The notes beneath the pieces were generated by a model. It ran no database searches and was not told the DNA's origin. It saw only the letters and a list, made by a program, of their open reading frames with translations. Of a stretch of DNA of 64,000 bases, positions 38,701-48,302 are shown piece after piece (positions within the stretch are counted from its first letter, which is position 1; every line of letters begins with the position of its first letter). Where the stretch lies: contig OZ025272.1 in assembly GCA_964019165.1 (NCBI GenBank), positions 10,383,856 through 10,447,855 on the forward strand. The letters run 5' to 3'. This DNA comes from Mastigias papua (Eukaryota; Cnidaria; Scyphozoa; Rhizostomeae; Mastigiidae). Both the position numbers and the translations under genes were made by a program.

Positions 38701-41700
38701 AAAGTAACGTTTGATGAAGTTTGATCAAGGCTAAAGTCAAGCATTGCTTTTGAAGTGTTGGATGGGTTTGATAGCCTCATCCAACACTTCATCCAATATT
38801 TCATTGTTGGCCACGTGTAGAGAACTCTCGAGAGTTTCAAAAGGTTTCTAAAAAGTTTCGCTACGCAGGCATTATCTGATGAAGGAAATGTTGAGTGATA
38901 TGTTGGATGAAATATTGGATGCATTTGACCACTCCTCATTATCGTGATCTTTAAACGACTTCAGCACGTTTTTCATTCTTTAATTTTATTTAACTACATT
39001 TTTACATTGCCGGATGTCATATTGAAATCCAAGAGACTTTACTTTTCAAAAAAGAACTCTAAATTCTCTAGAGTTAGAATTTTCTAGAATTTCCTAACAT
39101 CAACAAACTGGATCTCATCTACCTATCTAATTAACTTTCCTTACTCCTTCTTCCTTTGTCAGGGCTTTGTTATAGGCTCTATTGGCGTTTCCCTGACATT
39201 ACATACTAAAAAATACAAAAAACATCTGAACTAATTTGTTTGCTTTGCCAATTTGCTGACTCATAACTTCATAAGCTCTGATGCACAAGGGAAAGATTTT
39301 ACTGAGCCGTCCTTTATAGGCTATATGAATTGCAAAGAAATCAAAGACGTATTGGTCAGATTAAGGTTATGTTGGATATTGGTTTGTGATACTAGGAGAT
39401 GTACTCCATATGATAAATCAAGGTGTCAAGCATGTGCAGTTATTTATAATACGAATACGTTTTAAAATCCCAGGTAACTAGAAAGGAATATAGAATATAT
39501 TTTTCGTTTAATTGTGTCTTATTAAATGTGGTATATCCATTGGAGTGTAATGTTTGTGGTATGCAACATGTTGGTAGCACATGCAAAAGTATGTATATAA
39601 TATATATTTTATATATATTTATGCAGATCTAGATCTATATGTCTTTTATCATTTTTGTCTACGAAGAAATTATGAATCACTGGCAAACTGCACAGGAATA
39701 GTGTGTGTAGGCAAATTTAAACATAAAATAAAGTTACAATGATGCATATTTGCTCCCTAAGCATAAATACAGATAAGACAGCATATTTCCACATAACAGC
39801 AGACAACTATGCCCAATTATGCACATCTGTGCATAATCGCGCATCGTTGTGCATAAGTACGCATTACTTATAATCAGTAATAATCAATGTGTAATCAGGC
39901 CATAAAGCTATTATGAGAAAAGCGAAACGTGTACACTTGTTAGTAAACCAGAACTGGGAAGAGTACAAGGGCGAGAGCTCCTTGCAACTTATGATATCTT
40001 TCACCTGGTTCTCATCTGCAATTTATGCAAGCTCTGGTGTTAACAGGTCAAAATAATGCAAACATAAACTTACTCCACGAGGGTAGTTATTCAAACAATT
40101 GAAATTTCTCCTTGGGTCTGACAAGACTTTCATATTGCAATCTGAGAATCCAGGCCGTCGTGATCTATTTGAAAGGAAGGTGTTAAAATAAAATAATCAA
40201 GAAACTATGTAAAGTGCCATTTAGGTGAAGTGTTCATATTGTTTCAATCATTCTTCAGAGATAAAGTTGCACCGACACAGTGTCGCCAGTACTTTCTATC
40301 AATCGCGCCAAACTGCTTTCAAATACCAGCCCAAAGGCTGAATAATGCCAACCGCAGAGTAGGAGACTAGTAATTAGCGCATCAAAGCTCAACATGCACC
40401 TGGCAAGCTTATCTCCTTTCATGAGAATGCATCGATAGTCTCATTTTCCAAGTACAGATGCTTTACAGTAGTTATCTGTTTACACAATAAGGACAGAAAC
40501 CCAGTTTTTAAACAACTTCAGATGCAATAGTCTTAGAGCATTACTGACAAGTTATTACTTAAACTTACTTGAAAAAATTCTGGGATTGTCACTTAGACCA
40601 TTCTTTGCCAAACCATTAATATTTAATAAGGCCAACATGGCATTCATCTTCAAACATTAAGCCTTCCTAATATAGAACTGACCATCAAACAAGTCTTTCT
40701 GCTGAAGATTATACTGTTAGTTTTCAAAGGATCAATAGGTTTGAGTTTGGTTCAAAAGGTTAAGACATTGCATAACTTTCTATTCAAAAGCTGAAGCTGA
40801 AGTGCACTTGCATCAATCTACCTCTGAGATGGTAGGGATATTAGAGTACCGTGACTGTCCCGTTTCTCGCCCACTGATTCAATCTTCCTGTTCGTCTATG
40901 TTTTGTAAAGCCTTCTGCAATTTCATTTTTCTCGGTGCAACTATTGGATGTAACACTCATATAGATCCTTAATGCAGTACAAATACTGCAGCCCATTTTC
41001 ATTCCTCATTCTCGACGAAACGACCAATTTGTATTCATAGCAAGAAATACTGAATATTTCTACAAATGAAGTCATCTCTCTTTGCTGCTAATCACCTTAT
41101 GAAATGGCGTACCTCGTCATAGTTTCGCGCCAAAACTGCCATACTAAAATTGGTAGCTATAGGATCAGTTTGAATGTTGACCGAGAGCAACCATGTAAAA
41201 AGATATTTTTATGTATGAAGAAATACATTCTTGCTGTTTAAACGGTAAATAATGGTTCAAGATGGACCTCTCGTATATATGTGTTGGACAAAAAGCGCTC
41301 CCCATATGATAAATATCTTGGAGACCTGTCTTTTCTCGGCTTAGGGCTCAGAGGCATCCATTGAAAATGTATTCACGAGGTTACAAAAAAATTCTTGTAT
41401 TTGTACATGAATGCATGTTTTCTGGGTAAAACTTGCTAGTAGTGACTTTCTCCAAAGCGACTCCGTTTCAAGAGGGTGCTGCAAGGAAATTTGGTGAAGA
41501 TGGAAGCATCTTGGCCTATATTTACCTACATAAGAACGTTGAAGATAAATTTCGCCTTGAAGAGAATTACGGACGATGCCATTTCCAATTTATCTGTTAA
41601 ATATTAGTAATAAATATATCCACAAGGCATTGACCAAGCATTGAAAAACATTTTGCAATTTGTTAAATAAATACCTACGAAAACGAAATTGTTGGCATTT

Positions 41701-44700
41701 TAGATTTAATTCAGTGGTTCAATTCACTTAAATCAACACTTGGCTTTTTCCAGGGTAGGTATATCAATGTGCATTCAGCCGCTTTCACATCTTTACAGGT
41801 TAAGAATTTCGTGTAAAATATGTTTTGATCAAGCAAACTTCTAATCTCAACCTCCACCCCCACCCCACAAATTAAGGATGCGAGGCTGCAATTTGATGCT
41901 TATCGTATTAAATTAACGTGATTTTTAAACAAGCAAAAAATTAAGTAGTGTGTACCAACCAGAATGTAAAGAATATTCAGCAATGCAATAACCGTAACCA
42001 AATAATCAAGTAAATACCCGCACGTACTTTGGACCTCCCATGAAACATCCTCTGGTTGTAAGACATATGCACGACTTTCCATCTATCAAAAAAGTTGAAT
42101 TCTAATATCAATAATCTTTAACTGAATAAGATCAATGGCAATTTGTTATGGGAAACTGCAACGTTGGACCCAGAATCCCTCTGTCAAGAGGCGAATGCAG
42201 GTATTTGAAAATCAGTTTGCATATACAACTTAAATGCGCAATATCCAAGGAAGAGAAATTCTATCCACCTACCATGGCCAAATCCGAAATTGTGTCCCAG
42301 TTCATGTGCAACAACAACATTTGTACCAGTTATGGAGCTAAATGGCCACTGAAAATTGATATGCAAGAGATTCTAGGTTTAGAACATCGGTGGCGTGACA
42401 TACTATCAAATCTATCTACATTTGGAAAAGAATCTAGAATCTACAAACTATGCTATTCTGTAGTATCAAATGATCTTGCAAGATGTCTATATTCAGTCCC
42501 TGTCACACAAATCGCTTGCTTACGAAAAATCCTTGACGAATATGTTGATATGGTTTAAATCTACGAATCGTATATGGACTAACCTCACCATTCACCCGGA
42601 TAGAAAGAAATTGAAGAAGTATTTACTTACCAGATTGATAGCTGTTCCATAACCAGCATGACAAACACCTCCAACAAATGCCATTCCAATAACTCCTCTA
42701 GACCAACCTTTTATACTGCAAATAGATTATTTGTTAATTGTGGTCATAACTCTCGAGAAACAATTCTAATTCAATTTCAAGGTTTAAATTTTAAACCAAG
42801 GCACATCACTCATCTAGGAAATTCAACTACAAAATGGGAAGTATACACTATTACTTAAGAATAATTGCTTTCAAACCGTAAGCAAACCCTAAAAGACTTT
42901 CAACTGAAACTCTTCAGACATAGAATTTCAGTACAATGATACTACAATACAAAAACAGAAGAAAGTTCACAACATATATAAACTTACTTTCTAAACAATT
43001 CTCTCGAAAATAGCAGACAAAAAGCACCTTGGCTAATTACTCAGTTCAAACAGATGTTGAGAATTAAAATAATTTGATAATTCGATAAACCAGTGGTGAC
43101 ATGAATGAATATGCTGCAGAAGATCTCTTGAATTCCTTCTTCACCTACCTCATAAAATGTGCAATATCATGGCGGATAGTTCCAAGTAGATTTTGTCTTC
43201 TGTATTTATTGAAAAGCGAGAGTTGAGCACCACCTGATCGATCATATGGAGTCTTGTTCTTGTCTGTCCAAATTTCAATTGCAACGAGAACAAGACGTAC
43301 GTTTACTGCTGCATAAGACTACAACAAACGTAGAATGAATAATCAAATACTGCCACATGTGTAGGACAAGTTTTGTGAACTGGTGCAAAGAATATGTTGA
43401 TAAGTGTGTCGATAATTTATTCTTAACAGTGCAATGAGCTACTTTGATGACAAGAGTGAATTTTCTCAAATGGTTAGAAGCTATCCAGTGATTATGATCA
43501 TTACTCTCATCCTAGGATTGGGCATCTGAGGTGTGCAGAAAGTACTATCAGATGGCCAAGATATAGATTCATAAGTAATATTCGAATTATGTGAAAACAG
43601 GGCGTTAGTCATTCAAATCGAAAGAAACTATTTAACTCCCAAAAATGCATCATGCTTACTCTGTCAACGGCATGTATCATTTTTAACATTCTTGATAGCA
43701 CAAGTTTCTTGCTTCTCTTATATCTAACGTACTAAAGAAATGACAAATTGAAGTAATGCATTAGTCATTATGACCATGGAAGATAAGATAAATATACAAA
43801 TAGGCCTAGTGAATTCAACCTATATGAAACTACAACAGACATTAGATAAATTAAGGACAATATCAAAATCCTTTACTTACAATTGCATTGTCAATAACTA
43901 AAAACATCTCGCAGTATCTGGTTTTCTTTGTTATTGGATATTTAGCATACACCGGATCGACATCTGGCACAAGACTTGACTGTGAGTACTACAATCAAAA
44001 TTTGCAAATGTGAAATAGATGTTATAAACAGAGGAAAAAACAAACAAAAAGTGAAAAGATCTTTCCGTCACAAAATCTGAGAACTAGTGGGCTCTAAATA
44101 GGATTTTGATAACTAGGAAACTATAAACGACAAAAGATACGAGAAATACAAACACAAAACACAAATAATAAAAGATAAATTCATTACAAAACTGACCTGC
44201 ATATGCAACTCAGCGAATTTTCACTAGATGGTATTATAAATTCCTGCTTTTTATAATACCTGGAGAAATGTACTTAGAGCTAAATGTTTATGATTTAACA
44301 AGGTAGAGATTTGTCTCATTATAGCTGTCATTTCTTGCCATTTACTTCTGCTAGACTTCGTTAATTTGCACATTACCTCATCATTTTCATAATCCATTGT
44401 GCTATCTGTAACATTGCCATCGTTTTCTTCTTCTGCTATTTCAATGTAATCTTCTGAGTACGGATCAATCCCTAAAAGAAATATCATTGGTATCATAACA
44501 GGTTTTCACTTTTACAATCCATCAGGATAATACTGAGTACCAAGGATCAGGCACTGTGTCATTGTGATAACAGTACTGTGCCTGTTTGAGCTAATCAAAA
44601 ATACGCCTCGCAAATGTTGACAGATATTGACCCCTCCTTCCCATGTCACGCACTTTCAAAAAACAAAGGAAAATAAGACTCCCCTAACCCTGAATGATGT

Positions 44701-47700
44701 CACGAAATCTTCACGTCAGGAAACTGAAGTCATACATTTAAACTGCATTAAACAGAGCATTATGAGATCCATAAATAGGACAAATTACAAACTAGGGCAC
44801 ATACCGGAATTTTGGAAAGTTTTATTTTTTAACCCGCCAGAAACTCTGCTTATTTCATTCTTAAGAGATAAGAAAGAAGAAATTAGGAATACAAGTTTTG
44901 CAAGAATAGAAGAAAAGTAGGTTGTTTCAATTTTTCCACAGTGATGTTATGATTCTCTAACAACTCCTTCCTTGGAAACTTTTTGTGTATCTTCCCTCCC
45001 CTAAAGATGCGACACAGTTTTTGAATGGATCTTTTAAATGATGAATGGCATGACTTGAATAGACTCGAATACTGAACCATCTTAGCACAAAACGAGAAAT
45101 TTACTACTAGAAAACTGGTCAAACTTTGAATTAAATAAGTTCTTGACACTTAATTCATTCAAGGCAAAAAGGTGCTGAATATGATCTTTGAGAATGGTTA
45201 ACTGGGATAATAGATACAGAATACAGATATACAAATAAAACATATAATATATATAATATAATAAATATATAACAACTTATAATGAAATACAGAATAGACG
45301 AAATTTATGGGATACACATCAACTTGACTAATACAATACAGTTGCAGGTATCGAACAGCTAATTACAGGAGTAAAAACAACAAAATGCACTTCTCTCACT
45401 ATAACGTGCCAAGAGGGCAAAGAATTGGACTATGTAAATAAATTAAAAATGAAAGAGTTAGATGATTTATATATAGAAATTTAAGTCATAAGCATACCTA
45501 ATGTTCTTTTTGCTAAATCCTCGTCATCATTCTCTACCTCATACAATTTATGTGCACCATCCCTCTAAGGAATCGGAAATATACTGTTTAGTACACTTCA
45601 TAATATAGTGACATCTACAAGACCAGAGTGTCAAGTACAAATTATGCAATAAGTACAAGGCGTAACCATACGAACTCCACAGGTCGAACTACGGACTATG
45701 CGGGTTGCTTCTTTAGAATTGATAAAAACATAGTTTTAATCTTACCGAGGAAGGGAATTAAGCCTAGTGTGTTTTCCTTAAAAGCTGGTGTCAGTACGTA
45801 TATGAATTGAGGTATGTTTGTAATGTCTATATAAGCAAAAAACCAACCCTAACCTGCTCCCTATCCATTGGCTCCAAATTGTATCTCCTCTGGCCATCTT
45901 CAATCGATCCCCTAATCAAAAGGAACAAAGATTTGTTAAAAGACCAAAGCAGACATTTAATGAAAAACCTTTGGCATTGAGTCTACTTATTAGTAAAAGA
46001 TGACCCTATACTTAAGAGTAACATCTTACGTCATTCAATTTTCTAAACACTCACTCGCCATCATGGAATTTTATATATGTATCTTGAATTTAGACTATTA
46101 CAATTAAGTACAGCTTGTCGGCATTGATACCTCAGTCCTTGGCAGGTGTCCAGTAATACATATGAATCCTCGTTGTCAGCGATTTTTCCACTATAATAGC
46201 AACTCTCTGGAGCATGCTATAGTTAAAGAGATATTTGATGAGAGAATAAAGTATTTCAAGGGAAAGTTTTAGTCTGTACAGATGTTCGATCCCAGCTTAT
46301 TGTATGATAACTTGCACTGTCACAGCAAAACTTTGAATGGTAAAACCACAATATTATCTTACTGTATCTATCTTGTTCTAATGTGCTGCTAGAAACAGAC
46401 GTATACCTATTGATGCATTAATTCTCCACTGGTGCTCTTGCAAATATTAGCTACCAATTTAATCGACACCCCTAATATTTACAGGGTGCTTATAGATGGG
46501 TGGTTGAAGTGATCCGCCATATTCATCCGATGTAGCTAAGTGAGAAAGTACGCCAGTGAAAAAGTAAGCAACAATGAAGTAACACATGCAGTTAAGAAAC
46601 AGAAGCATAAGTAAGCCTGTGAATAGATATGTATGTATAGGAGAAAAAGTAGTTTACCATCCTTGGGTGTTCCAAATTAATCCTTGCTTCCTCTAATGAA
46701 ATCATTTCAGATATAATAAAGCGACAAGTCAAATAAAGATTTCTATATCTACCATTTCACTTCTCAGATTCCCATCGTCATCAAACGTTCTCATCAACAC
46801 TGTATGTGCATGAAAACCACTGAAATTTACCAAAGTAGTTATATTTGTAAAATTTAAATTGAATAAAGAAATCAAAAGTAATAATTCATTTTAGGCTATG
46901 ATGAGTTAAACCACATTATCTATGTATGTAAAGGAACCAGTTTATCTTTATACGTACACATCTCTCTTCAACTCGAGAACCATATCTCCAGCATCTCTCT
47001 TTAGCACATATGCCACTACATCTTGATGTTCTCCTTCAGAAAAATTTATTCAATCAAGTTAACCAGACAATACTAGCTTTGTCCAGCTTTATCTGGTATT
47101 TTGTAGATGCAAAGGACTTTTAGCTTCAACCTAATCATTATCTTTGTAACTGTAACTCTGAAATCAAGGCTAAAATTCGATTCATGCTTTTCTCAATGGT
47201 AATTGGAGGGAAATTTTGGAATATCAATACTACAACATTTAGAAAGGAATTGTCGAAATTAAAATACATCTATAAAGACAATAAAATGTCTTTATTTGTT
47301 GTCACGATTCTTGTACTGAATCATATAACAATAGTCGCCAATGTCAATATACGCAGGCCTTCCGTCAGTCTCAGTACCTCAAAGGGGTGTAATCGATGAT
47401 TTTAATAATGCCATATATACAATCATATGAGGTTGAAATCTATCAATGAAGGCCGTCGCAAAGATGACATGTCTGTGGGGGGGGGGGGACATGACATAAA
47501 AAGTTATCAAAGAAATATGCTTGGCACCTAGAACTAGGCGTGGTTTCTGATAGTGAAGCTCACATTCTTCTATATACTTCTAATGTTGCTGGCAAAAAAC
47601 TGCAATATGTGCCGACAAGCTGCATTTTTCCGTGAAAAATCATAGAGTATGCCGAAAACTGTGCAAGGTTTGCCGACGAAGTGTTTCTCCAAGTGTGATT

Positions 47701-48302
47701 TTGACATCCCCACACCCCCTTGATTACGATCCTGACGAAAATAATAAACAGAAGAAGAACAGTAACTCTTTTCGTATAGAAAAAACTGAGTCTCACAAGC
47801 CGATTGTAACCCAAATTCCCACGGTGGCAATTCAAAGGTTTTGAATGACTTCTAGATTAAATTCCGGTCCACCAATGAAAGCACAACCTTACTTAATTTC
47901 GGTTGGCAAAGGTAAGGAGTTCTAATGGTGCTTATAATCGAACCTTAATGAATAGAGATAACTTGTCTACAAAAACATCAACAACACAGGTAAAACAGAA
48001 TGATAATTTACAAACATCACTACTTTATTTGGAAAGTTTTGTTAACTACTACCTCGCCACTAGAAGTCCTATCATGTTTATAAAGAAACAGGCCTGATCA
48101 TAATCAAAGTGTGTACAGCGTCAAAAACCTGCGAGTGATATTTATTCTTTCGTTCTAATACTATTTACATATCTAATAATAAGTTGATTTACAAGAAACA
48201 TACACATTATACCATTAACATTAGTAGACAATTCTCGTTTGTTTCCAGTGCTGTCAGGCTTAAATGGGTATACGATCTCATATCCGTTCACAGCAAATAG
48301 AC
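14674..48302 (-). CDS. Giant multidomain ADAM-type metalloprotease (prodomain to PA14), 44 exons read
   Basis: I assembled this gene exon by exon. Every exon has AG/GT borders and all phases match, giving 1,720 residues plus a 295-residue internal block, to a TAA at 14674-14676. Domain order: ADAM prodomain, reprolysin protease, disintegrin, FA58C/Cys-rich block, ADAM cysteine-rich, EGF-like, TSP1, three fibrinogen-like repeats, TSP1, Cys-rich module, PA14. The zinc site and catalytic Glu are present, so an active protease is predicted. Typical ADAMs end in a transmembrane segment and tail; here none is seen, which suggests a secreted enzyme acting in extracellular matrix or mucus (inference). 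The first exon is missing from the certain part; a candidate lies at 49814-50097. Most introns are 0.2-1.5 kb; several contain transposons. I know of no single named orthologue. Confidence 0.9.
15640..15821. mobile_element. Head-to-head pair of tRNA-derived SINE fragments (inverted repeat)
   Basis: The left arm reads on the minus strand: a tRNA-like GTTGGCTCAGGTAGAAGAGC box A (15730-15750), a TGAGTCCCG box B remnant, and a tail TTTTCTCGCACTTTCAC. The right arm reads on the plus strand: GAGTTCGAACCCCGCTCGG (box B) and the same tail TTCTCGCACTTTCACTTT. The arms form a roughly 40-nt inverted repeat with a loop of about 100 nt inside the PA14 intron. Confidence 0.75.
16023..16125 (+). mobile_element. 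tRNA-derived SINE, third copy
   Basis: A tRNA-like head GGTCCAATAGCTCAGATGTTAGAGC with box B ATTCGAATCCCGC, followed by TTATTTTCTCGCACTTTCAC, the same tail as the pair upstream. The acceptor stem does not pair well, so a functional tRNA is unlikely. Confidence 0.75.
17142..17418. mobile_element. Tc1/mariner-like MITE with TA target duplication
   Basis: Terminal inverted repeats CAATCTCTGCCAAATGTCCT and CAATCACTGCCAAAAGTCTT, flanked by TA on both sides (17140-17141, 17419-17420). Inner inverted arms (17233-17258 and 17332-17360) contain C-rich and G-rich tracts and ACAATGTTGA. It is 277 bp and non-coding. The TIR style and TA duplication fit Tc1/mariner elements. Confidence 0.82.
17730..18895 (+). 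mobile_element. 3' part of a jockey/CR1-like retrotransposon in the PA14-side intron
   Basis: RT motif B (GVPQGSIFGP, 17830-17860), then a stop and HFADDNALYACGE (motif C, 17920-17955), the connection region to about 18335, a frame change, HKRAPRILFND (18370-18400), and a C-terminus with ILWNSISDEIKSNQSIASFK and CNCNICK ending at 18750. A TTATTATTATT tract near 18870-18890 forms the tail. It is truncated at the 5' end and lies antisense to the ADAM-like gene. The motif order is that of jockey/CR1-like elements. Confidence 0.85.
19458..20016 (-). CDS. ADAM-like gene: C-terminal copy of the Cys-rich CSGK/GGWP module
   Basis: Exons 19735-20016 and 19458-19583. Key features: a Cys near the start (YCVLP), a Cys before the Phe-containing strand, IIHKCSGKPVCPTGGK, a Cys, then RCVHPNGGWPGNN and W-x-x-C. 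The module starts and ends in phase 1. A second copy with the same spacing lies at 34592-35254. I do not recognise the domain family; the conserved Cys and Trp suggest a disulphide-rich extracellular fold. Confidence 0.85.
21244..21411 (-). CDS. ADAM-like gene: second thrombospondin type-1 repeat
   Basis: One 168-bp phase 1-1 exon. It shows the TSP1 signature WSGWSRCSVNCGKGTSIR, followed by Cys residues in CIAPRCGG, PCDPK and KECSGKC. TSP1 repeats bind glycosaminoglycans and matrix and are common in ADAMTS proteins. Confidence 0.93.
21634..24378 (-). CDS. ADAM-like gene: third fibrinogen-like repeat
   Basis: Exons 24195-24378, 22557-22723 and 21634-21920. It starts SCNQIK, has TLYCDMTSDAGGWTLLL (the fibrinogen-domain CDM..GGWT motif), then HWGGIWEAPM, KLIKQFDKWN, NRMPWLG, and ends VIWYWINEDDC. 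The N-terminal half resembles fibrinogen-related domains; the C-terminal half lacks the usual calcium-site pattern and looks lineage specific. Exon borders correspond to those of the two preceding repeats only in part. Confidence 0.85.
24626..25525 (-). CDS. ADAM-like gene: second fibrinogen-like repeat
   Basis: It begins inside exon 25234-25543 (PFSCTEIRLRALI), with STFCDMDSFGGGWTMVLNK. It continues in exons 24861-25082 (QRWGGIFEA, KLLKKFDNWN, IAQRVPYFLD) and 24626-24735 (ending VRMWIREVG). The same skeleton as repeats 1 and 3 is kept: Cys, CDM, GGGWT, WGGI, K-K-F-D-x-W, W-x-R-E. Confidence 0.87.
25526..28497 (-). CDS. ADAM-like gene: first fibrinogen-like repeat
   Basis: Exons 28177-28497, 26590-26787, 25794-25866 and the first codons of 25234-25543. 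Features: KSCKLLMKKLQ, MYCDMIRDGGGWTLVV, RWGGIWIAP, KLIKKFDEW, ANRMPHI, HPAPWIQG, and the ending IWYWMREG. Fibrinogen-related domains bind glycans or matrix in innate-defence and adhesion proteins; that role is inferred here. Confidence 0.88.
29309..29491 (-). CDS. ADAM-like gene: first thrombospondin type-1 repeat
   Basis: A 183-bp phase 1-1 exon. It shows WGQWTSWSTCSSPCNGGTRQR, reading as the W-x-x-W-x-x-W / C-S-x-x-C-G-G-G-x-x-x-R pattern with Cys residues following in RFCDAP, KECVG and EQCHTDACP. Confidence 0.95.
29861..30294 (-). CDS. ADAM-like gene: EGF-like region after the cysteine-rich domain
   Basis: Exons 30205-30294 (MCSSYSCKSI, KECPKENEKVCAGQG) and 29861-29927 (TCDNKGKCHCSRGLDP). 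The Cys spacing fits the EGF-like segment that follows the cysteine-rich domain in ADAMs. Confidence 0.85.
30853..33207 (-). CDS. ADAM-like gene: ADAM cysteine-rich domain
   Basis: Exons 33132-33207 (FCYSGTCGKSLNIQCKDLWN), 32507-32606 (SADQSCWTKLNTEANGFGTC), 31184-31291 (DIFCGQLQCNSN) and 30853-30946 (VADGTKCGNGK). These match the known ADAM_CR order YCY-G-C..QC..LWG, C..LN..G..FG.C, D..CG.LQC, DGTKC. The first exon starts in phase 0, matching the end of the disintegrin exons directly, so the block between them is an insertion in phase. Confidence 0.93.
31327..32303. mobile_element. MITE filling the intron between two cysteine-rich exons
   Basis: Imperfect inverted ends: CTTTAAGGGTAGAAAGTTTC and CTTTTGGGGCAAAAGGTTTC, each followed by (C/A)(G/T)GG(G/A)CAGAA. 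TA flanks both ends (31325-31326 and 32304-32305). Subterminal parts with CGCGAAA-type words also mirror each other. No transposase frame is seen. It occupies most of the 1.2-kb intron between 31292 and 32506. Confidence 0.7.
32681..32840. repeat. (AATC)n microsatellite
   Basis: Perfect from 32681 to 32720, then degenerate ATTAATTA and CAATCATT variants to about 32840. Confidence 0.9.
33752..35721 (-). CDS. ADAM-like gene: circularly permuted FA58C plus Cys-rich block (5 exons)
   Basis: In transcript order: 35574-35721 encodes the last third of an F5/8 C (discoidin) domain (VITGN, IKARHFRFNPIYW, MRMELLTC). Exons 34962-35254 and 34592-34736 encode the Cys-rich module (RHNCSGKVVCP, GGCVESSGGWPMNN). 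Exon 34191-34363 encodes the first third of a discoidin domain (DCRMPAGMENGKLPDSAFTA, EYLQVDIGK) and 33752-33877 its middle (WVSGFKLLYSDD, KDLDK). Together the three FA58C exons give 148 residues, the normal size, but in the order 3-1-2. No FA58C exon 1 or 2 is visible in 35722-36257 and no exon 3 in 33208-33751. The block starts and ends in phase 0, is 885 bp (295 codons), and stays in frame with ADAM exons on both sides. Confidence 0.85.
36258..38109 (-). CDS. ADAM-like gene: disintegrin domain
   Basis: Exons 38041-38109 (VCGNGIIEGSEECDCGTPE), 37090-37194 (SCCQPHNCKLKRSAQCSD, DCCKNC), 36650-36730 (ALCREARNNCDFAEYCTGES) and 36258-36311 (CPNDVYKKDGTTC). All the usual Cys landmarks of ADAM disintegrin domains are present. 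The loop reads CREARNNCD, without RGD. It ends in phase 0 at TCSYKTS. Confidence 0.95.
38600..38945. repeat. MITE-like region built of CATCCAACA-type words in both orientations
   Basis: Words such as ATTCAACATTTCAT, CATCCAACACTTCATCC and ATGTTGGATGAAATATTGGA occur repeatedly in both orientations, with TTTGGCCAC and TTTGACCAC near opposite ends. It lies in an ADAM-like gene intron. Exact termini are unclear. Confidence 0.5.
39290..39600 (+). mobile_element. Remnant of a second Penelope-like element (endonuclease region)
   Basis: The plus strand reads KEIKDVLVRLRLC, then TPYDKSRCQACAVI and NTNTF, and after stops VVYPLECNVCGMQHVGSTC. The last peptide is the PLE GIY-YIG start (VVY..EC..C..Q.VGST). 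It is degenerate and lies antisense in the intron between protease and disintegrin exons. It differs from the 4.8-kb PLE in sequence. Confidence 0.75.
40074..43988 (-). CDS. ADAM-like gene: reprolysin (M12B) metalloprotease domain
   Basis: Seven exons: 43881-43988 (TRYCEMFLVIDN), 43660-43731, 43149-43318 (VRLVLVAIEIWTD, TIRHDIAHFM), 42631-42715 (VIGMAFVGGVC), 42273-42348 (VVVAHELGHNFGFGH), 42028-42082 (CICLTTRGCFMGG) and 40074-40164 (GFSDCNMKV, NCLNNYPRG). The zinc motif HExxHxxGxxH is complete, with catalytic Glu and the third His; the Cys-Phe-Met segment supplies the Met-turn. It cleaves extracellular peptide bonds in the known family. A functional enzyme is predicted. Confidence 0.96.
44377..48302 (-). 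CDS. ADAM-like gene: prodomain
   Basis: Seven exons: 48213-48302 (GYEIVYPFKPD), 46958-47033 (EHQDVVAYVLKRDAGD), 46753-46819 (HTVLMRTFDDDGNL), 46131-46216 (CYYSGKIADNEDSYVLLDTC), 45854-45911 (GSIEDGQRRYNLEPM), 45498-45564 (GAHKLYEVENDDED) and 44377-44471 (acidic linker). The YEIVYP start, the HC-Y-G-like segment and the C.GLRG..Y.LEP segment are prodomain hallmarks. The prodomain keeps the protease latent. No perfect R-x-K/R-R furin site is seen; AKR and TKKTR are the nearest basic sites. Confidence 0.92.
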
